Source: Coptis chinensis
Taxonomy: Eukaryota; Streptophyta; Magnoliopsida; Ranunculales; Ranunculaceae
Direction: 5' to 3'
DNA: 64,000 nucleotides
Assembly (NCBI GenBank): GCA_015680905.1
Contig: CM027382.1
Location: forward strand, 17,953,501 to 18,017,500
Shown piece after piece: positions 54,011-64,000 of the stretch. Below the pieces are notes generated by a model. It had not been told where the DNA came from. It was given only the letters and a program-made list of their open reading frames with translations, and ran no database searches. The stretch's first letter is position 1. Each line of letters starts with the position of its first letter. The position numbers and the translations under genes are program-made.

Positions 54011-54545
54011 GAATACGGGAATATTTTGAGTTTCCCACTCGACCCGTGAAGTTCAAGTTTCCAAAAGAAGAACCAGTCGCGGAACGGGCCCACATATGAA
54101 GAAGCGCCAAATTTCGATGCTCAAATCGGATAAATCTAGGTGCCGACGTTGGCTAGTGAAGCCGCCAAGTACAAGAATTCTGGGAATATTTGGAATTCAC
54201 ACTCAATCCCCTCGCGGAAGCCCAACAAAGCCCGACTAGAGCCGAAGTTCCCAAAAGAACGTAACCGCGTAACGGGCCCACATATAAAGAAGCAGAAACT
54301 TTCGATGCTCAAATCGGATAAATCTAGGTGCCGGCGTTGGCTAGTGAATCGCCAAGTACAAGAATACGGGAATATCGAATTCCCGCTTTCGATCCCAGTA
54401 AAGCCCAACAAAGCCCCGACCAGAGTCGAAGTTTCCAAAAGAACGTAACCGATGCAAGGCGGGCCCACATATAAAGAGGCGTGAAACTTCGAAGCTCAAA
54501 TCGATAAATCTAGGTGCCGACGTTGGCTTAGTGAAGCTGCCATAA
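54011..54545 (+). repeat. 163-188-bp tandem repeat in the G5 LTR, three copies
   Basis: Units start GAATACGGG or GAATTCTGGG at 54011, 54174 and 54362. All share GGGCCCACATAT and AAATCTAGGTGCCG and GTTGGCTAGTGAA (the third with one extra T). The G3 and G4 LTRs do not show this expansion. Confidence 0.9.
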
Positions 54546-54912
54546 ATAACCGAGTTAATTTAACTCGCAAGGACAAAAGTCGTAAAAACGCCAATTTCGG
54601 CGCCGCCATAATGGACACACTAAGTGGACACACTCTGCGGGCCCGTAAGGCATGATGAGTCAAAGATAGGCAGGTGGCAAATGATGGTTTCAAATTGATA
54701 CCACCCGCAAGAGAGAAAGACACGTATCAATTCAAATGGAAGGTGGTTTGAATTGAAATCAGCTACAAGTTTATCTAAACTTAAAAACAAAGAAAAGAAA
54801 AAAAGATAAACATATCAAAACAAAACTTTGACATTCAAAGTTTTGAACAAATAAATCGACTAAACCGCCAAAAGCAAATTAAAAACATTCACGGATGGTC
54901 ATTCTATGATGC

Positions 54913-54921
54913 CTATAAATA
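54913..54921 (+). promoter_or_regulatory. G5 LTR TATA box
   Basis: CTATAAATA just before GAGGGGGTGG, a plausible core promoter. Confidence 0.6.
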
Positions 54922-56300
54922 TGAGGGGGTGGCCTTCATATATCTTCCTTCAGCATATTAATGCTTTAACTACGTTTAGTTTTCTTTCTTCAGTACTTAC
55001 CTTCCGCCATTTTTATTTCAGCAGCTTTAATATAGTAAAGTTATTTTACCCTTAATAACATCATTTCTTGTCTTGTTTAATTTCTCCCGTGATTTATTTA
55101 CTTAATGTATACAGCAAGTTTTATTATTCCTACTATGATGATGAGCTAATCACCCCCGGGGAGGGTTATGCTGCTCGTGTGAAAATCCGGATTGACTCGT
55201 TAATATTCTAGAATCACTACTTAGGAATTAGGCATAGAATTAACATCCGGTCCCAAAATGATCGAGACTCAGACAAAGTTGAGAGGCCGATGTTCAGAAT
55301 TTCATGCTACGACCAAAAATGTTCGTAGCGACTTCTACGGTGTCGAACTGACTCTCCAATTCGGCCAAAATTGATGTGAATTTGTGCCGAGCTGAAATAA
55401 TATACCGTGAGATGAGGTATTATCGAAACTTCTTATGCTAGTGAAATGCAACCTAGAGATGTGGGCATGCACTAGGGATCAATATCGACGCCGTCCTAAA
55501 CGAGACCTAATTAGAGATGTAGTGATTTAGTAATAAAAATTGTTGAAAAATGATTCTTGCATGAGCATGATTAACTCTCTCCCTGTTTCTCTACTTTTGT
55601 TTACCTATATATAATCACCGTAGTAATTTATTTTATTTGCATTACCGTTATTTTAATTAGAAAAAACCAACTAAAAAAGAAACCTAAAAATCCTACTCAC
55701 TTAAAGTGTAACTCGGTTGGAACCTATCCGAGCCCTAAGGTTTGGGACGATCCCTTACTCGACCTATCCTACCAATCCCACGTGAGTAAGGTAACTTGAC
55801 TAAAACGCATCGACTATACGGACGTTGGACTTTGACTTTGGACTTGATTGTGGACCTCGGACTTTGGATTTTGTGGACCTCGGACTTAAGGAAAAATAAG
55901 TGGCGAAAACCAATAAACAAACGTGTAAAGAGTGTTTTATCAAATGGCCATTACCGCAGAAGGACTCTGGACTTAACATAATAACCGGAATACATCCATA
56001 AAACCCTCCCTTACCTCATCATCTTTTTTAATTTTCATTTACATTTATAATACTAACTCTTTACCGTAATTTTTTATACTAACAAATAACCGTGGAGCCA
56101 AGTTGTTTATTTTCATTAGCACAAAGTGCTAAGTACTGTGAGGGAATTTGAAGTACTAAACAGACAAAAGAGTCTCGGACGAGACTGAATTAGTAAGCAA
56201 GTTTAAACTAACACTCGAGTATCAACACTCCGGTTTTCAGTACAGCCACTTTCCTTTTCGATTACTCTTTTGGGCTCTTTGGTCCTATTTTTTCTAGTAA

Positions 56301-57167
56301 GCATAAGCTTGGGAGTAGTCTAACGCTATATACGAGAAATCGCGGGGCCTTGTGTTTCAAACTCTTAAACTCCTCAAACTTTGTCGAGGATATTATTTGC
56401 TATAACCTGTTTTACCTCGTTATATTTGTATGTTGGCATGAGAACTCTGTGCATGTAAAGGTGGTTCATCATCATATATTCACGTAACACAATTAATATG
56501 ATTGAATATATTTTGATATACGCGTAGCATCAAACCACCGCTTAGAATATTTTTGTATGTGTATGTTACATCAATTCACGTCGACGGTATTCAATTGCAT
56601 GAGTTCGTTTTCGACATTCCCCTAGCTCACGTATAACTTACACATAGTTGCACACGTATAGGTAATATAGATTTGCATGGGTAGACTTTCTGCGTAACTA
56701 GTATATGTTAGTTAGTTTTTATTTTAGCATCTATCGTTTTTAATTGCATATTTCGTAATCACGTCTCCATAATACACTAATTACGTAAATTAAAAAAAAA
56801 AAAAATAAAAAATAAAAAAAAAAATAAAAAAAAAAAAAAATCATAGTAATTAAAAATTTCATCTAAATCATCTTAATAACACCCCACATAATACACCATC
56901 ATAAATCATCATCCTATTCCATCAGTGCCTAGGAAACTTGAGAAAAAAAATTGAGGTTGCCTAATTAAGGAACGTGCTAGCACGAACAACCTCCCTCAAT
57001 TCTCTCGGGGTAACCTGGTTGCCGGAATATTCACACGTTATCCTAGCTTCCCCGCCGAAGTTAACAACATTTCCAGAAACGCGGCTTCAACTCCCTCCTC
57101 CCTAACTTCTAAAAACTCCGGTCATTATTCGTTCCTTATGAGCACTAAATTAAAATCCATATTTGTA
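56301..57167 (+). other. G5 leader
   Basis: Noncoding. It holds an A-rich run at 56791-56839 and the perfect palindrome CGTGCTAGCACG at 56973-56984. 56935-57040 aligns with the end of the G3 leader. Confidence 0.65.
56973..56984. other. Leader palindrome of G5
   Basis: CGTGCTAGCACG is a perfect 12-bp palindrome, at the place where G3 has CCGTGC-TT-GCACGG. Confidence 0.6.
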
Positions 57168-58800
57168 TGAGACTACGGTCTGCGGTAAACATAAGGAATT
57201 AGAACTTACATATCATCGTCGAAAAATACAAGAAACAACTGTTTTATGTTATCTCCTAGGCATAGTTCCTCCTCCGTAAATCAACCTCGTCAAACATCTC
57301 CGTTTCCATTATCCCCTTTAATTATGGCTGAAGAAAATCTCACAGTCGAGAAACCCCTTTCGGATTTCTATACCGCCTTACAGGAAGGACCTGCTTCCTG
57401 CATTAAACTCGATGCGATTGTAGGTGATTTTCGTATTCCGCCAAACATTTTCGGTTTGTTACCTGTTTACCATGGTTTAGACCATGAAAAACCATACAAT
57501 CATCTTCGGCCGGATGCAACAAGTAGTCACCACTTTCATCCCATCCGACCGTTACCAACGAACAAGTCTTGCTTAGGTTGTTTCCCTTCACCTTTATGAT
57601 AAAGCTTCGTTTGGCTCGCCCGGACAAGCACCGCAATCCATTGACACATGGGCCAAACTTGTTCAAGCATTCATGATAAAGTTCTATACTCAGAAGAAAA
57701 CTACGAAATGCTTCAAAAGATTCAATTCTTTTCACAAAGACCCCGTGAATCCTTTTCGAAGCGTGGGAGCAGATGCATCGATCTACTTCTCGAATGTCCC
57801 CATCATCAACTTCGACACCGCTGTATTAGTCCGTTCATTCTTTAATGGTCTCTCGACCATCAAAAGGAAACATTAGATATCATGAACGGCGGTTGTTTCA
57901 TGGACAAAGGGCGCCACTGAAGCATACACTTTTCTTGAAAAGCGGGCATCCGGCAAACCCATTGGGGAAACACCGATTCTTCTAAATCTTCTAAAGACAC
58001 TCCTACCAAAGTTACGTCTATGTTTGAGGTCAAACCCGATCCGAATTAAAACTTTAATCGAGTCCCTAAACAAAAGGTTGATGCTCTTTTCGGTACAAGT
58101 AAATGAACAAAAACCAAAACGGGTCATGGCTGCCAACGCTTCCCCATGCCCTCTTTGCTTAAGTCCCGAGCACGCCGATTCTTATTGTCCTTTGGTATAC
58201 GAAAGTGTCCTCCCCAACCTTCGAAGAGGTTTGTGCTTTCAACATCCCTAATACACCTTTGGCGACAACATCCGAATTTAGCTTGGGCACTTCGCCCAAC
58301 AACAAGCTACTTCAGGTGGCAACAACGTTCCTGTACGACCACCCGCGAACTACAATTCCTATCGTCAAGGAAATCCTCCACAATTTCAGCAAGGGCAAAG
58401 TAATTTTCCCAACAACGTAAATATGGGATACCAAAACAACTGAAACCTTGTTCCCACTAACCAAGGATATGGCTACCAAAATCAACCCATGAATAACAAC
58501 CGTGAACTAGTTCCTGCTGCTCCCTTAGTACAATCCACAGCCGATAAAATGGCTGAAACTTTCATGACAAATCAACAGAATCAAATCCTAGCTTCTATCC
58601 AATGATCTCTTCACTGTTAGCTCGGGATAAAAGTCAAAAAGGCGCGGTTCCCCGCCAAGCGGTTCAAACCCTAAGCCTACAAACACTGCCTTTGAACTCA
58701 ACAATGCACCAGGACCTAGTAATCCAAGCCAGGGTGAGGTAAATGCCATTACCACTCTTCGTTCTGGCAGAACCATCGACAATAATATACGTATGCCAGA
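57168..58800 (+). pseudogene. G5 gag, many frameshifts
   Basis: The frames at 57246-57599 and 57600-58140 reproduce the G3 Gag: DFYTALQEGPASCIKLDAIV, LLPVYHGLDHEKPYNHL, then RSFFNGLS in another frame. The CCHC knuckle CPLCLSPEHADSYC is at about 58147-58190. The Gln/Asn-rich tail and TTLRSGR (about 58755) follow. At least five changes of frame occur within 1.6 kb. The order and spacing equal G3, so this is a decayed or poorly assembled copy of the same subfamily. Confidence 0.82.
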
Positions 58801-59935
58801 CGAGGAATCAACGGAAGCCGACTAACATCCTTCCAACTCCTACCGCGAACCTATAACGGATGAAGTTGTACCTTCAAAATCTATACCCACGTCTCTAGGA
58901 AAAGATACCACTGATCCTTATATGCGATTCCGCCCAAAAGCTCCTTTCCCTGCCCGTTTGGTAAAGAACAAACATGACGAACATTTTGATGAGATCCGTG
59001 AAACCTTCAAAAATTTGACCATAAACTTACCTTTCCTAGATGCGCTAAAGCATTTGCCCAAGCATGCCATGTTTTAAGGACATGTGTACCACCAAACGAC
59101 GCATTTAATGTACCTCAACAAGCGTTCCTCATCGAAAGGTTTCCCTCGATTACCACTACCAATGGTATGGTAAAGTACAAGGACCCGTGTCAATTAACCG
59201 TACCATGCGTTGGGGAGACAAGTATACCACTATCGACTTTTAGACCTAGGTGCCGGTGTTAACCTACTTCCCTACTATTTATTTAAGCGGTTAGGACTTC
59301 ATGAATTGAAACCTACCAATATGACTCTGCGAACTCGCGGATCGCTCCATCAAATACCCAAAAAGGCATAGTAGAGAACGTTATAGTAAATGTCCAAGAT
59401 TTTTACTACCCAGTTGATTTTGTCATTCTAGATACTCGAAGTAGCTTTGTGACTCCATCCCTATCATCTTAGGACGCCCTTTCTTGCAGAACCGCCAACG
59501 CCTTTATAAATTGTCGGGACGGTTCAATGACATTGTCTTTCGGGAACCTTTCTGTCGAACTCAACGTGTTCAAATTAATGAAACAGTTCCCGATCCTATA
59601 ATGAAGGGCGAGATTAGCTTGGTCGATAGTCTGGAACATGATTATTTCGCAAACTCTTTTCCCCCAGACGAGATACACCAATTTCTTTCTTTTGATAATC
59701 CGGAGTTTGACGATGACTCGTACATAAGGGAGGTCCATGAATTATTAGAGTCAGGAGTACCACTATTTGACCCTAATGCGGTGCAAACTAATTGAAGAAC
59801 CGGATTAAGCTCTTTTCCATTGAAGAGATGATCCTCACGAATCCTTGATCCCCAATCCTCCAACTCGATTTAAAACCTTTACCCCACGATTTAAAGTACG
59901 TGCATCTCGATCCCGATGGTAGTCACCCTATAATA
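58801..59935 (+). pseudogene. G5 aspartic protease and linker, broken
   Basis: APFPARLVKN near 58945 leads into the protease. The motif LDLGAGVNLLPYY (about 59240-59280) keeps the catalytic Asp but has Gly where G1 and G3 have Ser. The linker (MKGEISLVDSLEHDYFANSF, 59601-59795) ends near 59930 in LDPDGSHP. Several indels break the frame. Confidence 0.78.
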
Positions 59936-62740
59936 ATTTCTGCTCACTTGACTACTGGACGAAGAGGCACGCGTTTGATTCATGTCATTCGTGAACACCG
60001 CTCGCTTATCGGATAGTCCTTAGATGATATCAAGGGAATAGACCCTAGCATATGCACGATCGTATACATCTTGATGACGACACAAAGACATCACGAGAAC
60101 CACAACGCCTTTAATCCCTCCATGAAGGAAGTAGTGAGAGAGGAAGTTCTACGTTTACTTGATGCGGGTATCATATACCCTATCTCGGATAGTGGTCGGT
60201 TAGTCTGTCCCACGTTGTTCCCAAAAAGTCCGGCATTCAAGTTGTGCAAAATGAAAGTGGTGAGTGCATCTCCACTTCGCATTCCTTTGAAATGGAGAAT
60301 TTGCATTGACTATCGCAAACTTAATGCCGGAACCCGTGAAAAGATCACTTCCCTCTCCCATTCATTGACCCGGATGCTAGAGCGTTTAGCGGTCATGCCT
60401 ACTACTTGTTTTCTTGATGGCTATTCGGATACTTCCAAATTGTCATCGATCCCGCCCGATCAAGAAAAGACAACTTTCACGTGTCCCTTTGGAACCTTTG
60501 CATCTGCATCGAATGCCTTTTGGTCTTTGTAATGCCCGGGCACTTTCCAACGACGCATGCTTCACATTTTTAGTGATATGGTGGAGCGTTATATGGAAGT
60601 CTTCATGGACGACTTTTCCATTTTACGAAAATTCCTTTGACGAATTGTTTATCCAACCTTTCTAAAGTATTAGCATTCGCGAAGAAAAATCTGGTACTCA
60701 ATTGGGAGAAGTGTCATTTCATGGTTACCAAAGGACTTGTTCTAGGTCATATTGTTTCAAAAGACGGGATAGAGGTTGATAAAGCTAAAATTGTTAAAAT
60801 TTCTTCGCTACCCTTCCCACGCATAGTTCGGGATATCCGTGCCTTTTTAGGCCACGCTGGGTTTTACAGGAGATTCATTCAGGATTTTTCTAAAGTTGCT
60901 TGACCCTTAACCAATCTCCTACTTAAGGATGCGATTATTCGATTTCAATTTCAATTGCAAACAAGCTTTTGATACTCTAAAACCGCTCGACTACCGCTCT
61001 ATCATTCAACCCCCGATTGGTCTCAACCATTCGAATCGATGTGTGACGCTTAGCGACTTTGCTATTGGTGCCGTGCTAGGCTAACGACGTGGACGACAAA
61101 CCCGTTGTCATTTACTACGCTAGTAAAACTCTTAACGACGCCAACGTAATTATACCACAACTGAGAAAGAGTTCCTAGCTGTTGTCTATGCTTTGGATAA
61201 GTTTAAGCCCTACCTAGTTGGGACATCGACCATAGTATATCGACCGGGCCGCAATTCGGTACTACTTACGCGAAAAAGGGTATAAAACAACGATTGTTCA
61301 TTTGGATCCTTCTCATACAAAAATTCACCCCGGAAATCAAAGACAAGAAAGGAACGAAAATGTAAGAGCCCGACCATTTATCAAAGGCTGGTTGGTGACA
61401 TTGATAGTGATTCTCGAAGCCATCGGTGATTACTTCCGCATCGAATACTTATACTCTATTTTCTCATCCCCATAGTGCGGATATCGTTAACTACCTAGTT
61501 CTTGGGGAAGTCCCCTCCTTTTGGTCACGCCCCGATCATAAAAGTTCTTATCCATCGTAAAATATTATTTTGGGATGAACCCTACCTCTTTAAGTATTGT
61601 TCCGACCAACTCATTCGCCGTTGCATTCCCGAACCGGGAACACACCGACGCTTTTTTATCCTTTTCCATGAACAATCTTGCGGAGGTCATTTCAGTGGAA
61701 AGAAAAAATGCGCCAAGGTGTTACAATGTGGTTTTTACCGGCCTACCCTTTTTCGCGATGCACACGAACATTGCGTAGCTTGCATTCGTTGTCAACACCT
61801 AGGTCGAATTACCAAACAAAATATGATGCCCCTAAATCCTATATTGATTGTGGAAATTTTTGATGTTTGGGGCATTGATTTTATGGGACCCTTCCCTATT
61901 TCTCAAGGTTTTCTATACATTTTAGTCATTTTATAGACTATGTGTCCAAATGGACCGCATGTCGCTCGAATGACCATAAGAGGCCGTGAGATTTGTAAAG
62001 AAAACATTTTCTCGTTTTGGTGTTCCCAAAGCTATCATCGATGATGGGGGTACACATTTTTGTAACAAAATTTTTGGGTTTTAATGAAAAATATGGAGTT
62101 ACTCACAAGGTTGCTACTCCATACCACCCACAAACGAAGTGGCCAAGTGGAAGTCTCCAGAGAGATAAAGTCTATTCGGAAAAATTGTCAACCCATCAAG
62201 AAAGGATCTGGTCTCTCCGGCTTATCGGATGCCTTGTGGGCATACCTAACAACATTTAAGACACCTATAGGGATGTCTCCTTACCGCATTGTTTTTGGAA
62301 AACCTTGTCATCCGCCGGTTGAACTTGAGCACCGTGCCTTTTGGGCCATCAAAAGCCTCAATTACAATATCATCGAGGGAAGCGAAGTTTAAAAACTGCA
62401 ATTAAATGAAATTTGGAGGAGATTCGAGATTGATGCTTATGATCTCTCCGAAATCCTACAAAGCTAATATGAAAAGAGTGCACGACAAGCACATTTTCGC
62501 GTAAGGATTTCAAAATTGGCCAAAAGTTTTTCTTGTACAACTCGGATTACACATCTTTCCGGTAAATTGAAAACACGATGGTGCGGTCCTTTCATTGTGT
62601 CACTGTGAAACACTATGGGGCAATCTCTTTGCTTAATCCAAAAGATAACATTGAATTTCAAGTCAATGGACAACGCCTAAAACATTACCACAATTACGCT
62701 CACTAGATGTTGAACAAACTCTTCTTGAATCCAGTTTACA
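59936..62740 (+). pseudogene. G5 reverse transcriptase, RNase H and integrase
   Basis: RT: ICIDYRKLN (about 60300), FLDGYSD, CPFGTFA, then FMDDFSI at about 60605, all in different frames. 60637-60903 reads [20 protein letters not shown] to [13 protein letters not shown]. RNase H (60950-61370) is heavily disrupted. Integrase: zinc finger near 61670-61800, [10 protein letters not shown] (first Asp) near 61865, DDGGTHF near 62040, and [12 protein letters not shown] (catalytic Glu) near 62140. The tail near 62575 has RWCGPFIV. Catalytic residues are present but no long open frame remains. Confidence 0.85.
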
Positions 62741-62906
62741 ATCGACTAGATGTTTCATTTGGCGTATTCAATCTTGTTTCTATAGAGGTGCGCCATTTTG
62801 GTAGCCGGGCCATCTTCTATCTTATGATCTCCAAAGTTCTTTGAAGTGTGTGGTTGCAAGCGGAACCTTAGTCCACGAAAACTCTTTTTAAAAGGCCGAA
62901 GTTTAA
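62741..62906 (+). other. G5 post-pol spacer
   Basis: Aligns with G3 43365-43526, including GTGTGTGGTTGCAAGCG and AGTCCACGA. Confidence 0.6.
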
Positions 62907-63200
62907 ATGTCTTACGTAACACGAGCAAAGCGTGCTTTTCGGGTAAGCGATGGGTACCTAAAATTTCACCTCCTTCCTTCTCTTCCCTTTTCTACTCTCT
63001 ACCTCGCGAACTTCAGCTAATTATTTGGTGTAAGTCTCACTCATCACGAATAGGAAATGGTCGTAGTTCTTTTTGCTTTCGTAACGGCGTCTTGTGAAGG
63101 ATGGGTCGGTGTATGCATTGCCAAACACCCTACATCTAGGCCGGACTTCCTATCCGATACTAGCCAGGTTTAAGGTATACTTTTGTCTAACACCGGCTCT
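62907..63200 (+). pseudogene. Small Cys-cluster ORF of G5, frame-broken
   Basis: ATG at 62907 opens MSYVTRAKRAF. After a frame change RWVPKISPPSFSSLFYSLPR, ELQLIIWCKS and GNGRSSF follow, then RMGRCMHCQTP in a further frame. It has the same blocks as G2 and G3; the second half of the Cys cluster is not readable. It is the third copy in the window. Confidence 0.55.
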
Positions 63201-64000
63201 TGGGATAATCTTCCGCCGCCGCCGTTTCTCCCACAGGATGGGATTCGTCTTGAGAATCTGACATTAAAAGACTCGATTCGTCTTGAGGATCTGACGTTAA
63301 AAGACTCACCTTGTACATATGTTTATTTTGTTACCTTTTCCCTTTGCATTAAGTTTTGCACAAAGGGATTAGGTATCAAACCTCAGATGTTGCATACTTG
63401 GAACACAAGCGGGCACCCCAGACCAACCCTAGAATTGGTTACTTTGAGTCCCTTGGGGCGGTTTGAGGATAGCCGTATGTAAAAAGGGCAATATTATTAG
63501 ACCGTAGTGCGCACGGTCCAAGATGGTACAATCCTGCCCCTAACCCCATAATACATAGAGGTGAAGCCACGATCCGATTGGCTGGATTCGCGTTAAGCTC
63601 GAGCCGACATGACAGTTGTCTATGATTTAAGATGGTGACTCCCCTGGACATCCAGTGTTTTTCATGTATATCTCCCTTGTATGTAAATAAAATCCTTACA
63701 CTACGCTTAAAAAAAAAAAAAAAAAAAAAATTGTGGCTTTCAAGAATGACTCATATAATTGGATAGAATTTTTCGTGCCGATCATTTCGATATCTCATTG
63801 GTCCAATTCGGAGTCCAAACGAGTCGTGTAGATGCGATTTAGATTTTTAGGTTTAAATCGGGCTTTAGGCTTGATTTGGGCTTCGAGAAATTTTTGGCCC
63901 AGCCCAAATATCGATTTCTCGGTCCATTTAAACCCAAAAATACCCGATCACCGCAGCGTCACAAATCCACGTTCGTCTTCCTAAAAACGGATCTTGCCCC
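63201..64000 (+). other. G5 noncoding region to the window edge
   Basis: It holds the tandem GACGTTAAAAGACTCA pair (63245-63310), a CCCTTTGCA...TGCACAAAGGG inverted repeat (about 63339-63367), the AGCCGACATGACAGTTG block (63602), an A run (63710-63730) and a GATCATTTCG block near 63780 as in G2 and G3. The accessory ORF would follow outside the window. Confidence 0.65.
63245..63310 (+). repeat. Tandem pair of GACRTTAAAAGACTC motifs in G5
   Basis: GTCTTGAGAATCTGACATTAA... and GTCTTGAGGATCTGACGTTAA... lie in tandem, as in G3. Confidence 0.8.

Larger units (their letters stand above)
53853..56300 (+). repeat. G5 5' LTR (right boundary approximate)
   Basis: It shares the start with G3 and G4 LTRs; later parts align too (GAGGGTTATGCTGCTCGTGTG near 55162 with 23716; the CCTACCAATCC region with G3 24340). 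It carries a three-copy tandem repeat (54011-54545) and a TATA box (54913-54921). I could not find a clear LTR end or primer site; about 56.2-56.3 kb is inferred from the spacing in G3. Confidence 0.65.
53853..64000 (+). mobile_element. G5: Athila-like element, 3' end outside the window
   Basis: The 5' LTR starts TGATAAGCACCC at 53853 inside G4. The leader, gag, protease, RT, RNase H, integrase and small ORF follow in the same order as G3 and align with it throughout. The coding part has far more one-base indels than G3. It runs off the right edge before the accessory ORF would begin. Confidence 0.85.

Overview
The window is a block of nested and decayed plant LTR retrotransposons. I find no host gene, tRNA, rRNA or CRISPR array that I can support. 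Athila-type Ty3/gypsy elements with primer sites matching the 3' end of tRNA-Asp, Tat-type elements, a Ty1/copia fragment, Mutator- and Harbinger-like DNA transposons and solo LTRs point to flowering-plant heterochromatin, probably eudicot. The species is not identifiable from this alone. Labels below are mine: G1-G5 are Athila-like elements, T1-T2 Tat-like elements, S1-S2 solo LTRs.

Layout. 1-1355: copia pol fragment on the minus strand, cut by an LTR start (1356-1863). 1864-12784: G1, with a 1,693-bp 5' LTR, decayed gag-pol, no accessory gene, a long 3' noncoding block and a truncated 3' LTR. 12785-14958: T1, a Tat-like fragment (primer site, gag, protease). 14959-22782: G2, a gutted Athila-like element that keeps a small intact ORF, an accessory ORF and its 3' block; a Mutator-like element with a 9-bp target duplication (17723-18805) sits in it. 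22783-about 46 kb: G3, whose 5' LTR is split by T2 (24898-36536). T2 has two 471-bp LTRs and TTGAC duplications, and carries solo LTRs S1 (26717-30206, duplication CGTTG) and S2 (34340-35585, duplication ATGTG). 46.1-48.2 kb: accessory-ORF remnants and a Harbinger-like fragment with a Myb/SANT-type coding remnant. About 48.2-53.85 kb: G4 on the minus strand, 3' LTR first, with two accessory ORFs. 53853-64000: G5 on the plus strand, inserted in G4 and running off the right edge.

How the parts relate. The G elements share a plan: LTR, primer site, leader with a palindrome (G3, G5), gag-pol, a small ORF with a Cys cluster (G2, G3, G5), one or two accessory ORFs, then a noncoding block between two polypurine-like motifs and the 3' LTR. 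In G1, G2 and G4 that block carries a hairpin with compensatory base changes, next to a segment of about 70 bp that is inverted in G1 relative to G2 and G4. This conserved 3' architecture, the small ORF, and a TATA-like motif 63-94 bp upstream of ATGGATC starts are the most novel signals. All gag-pol copies are broken by stops, frameshifts or catalytic substitutions, so none looks autonomous.
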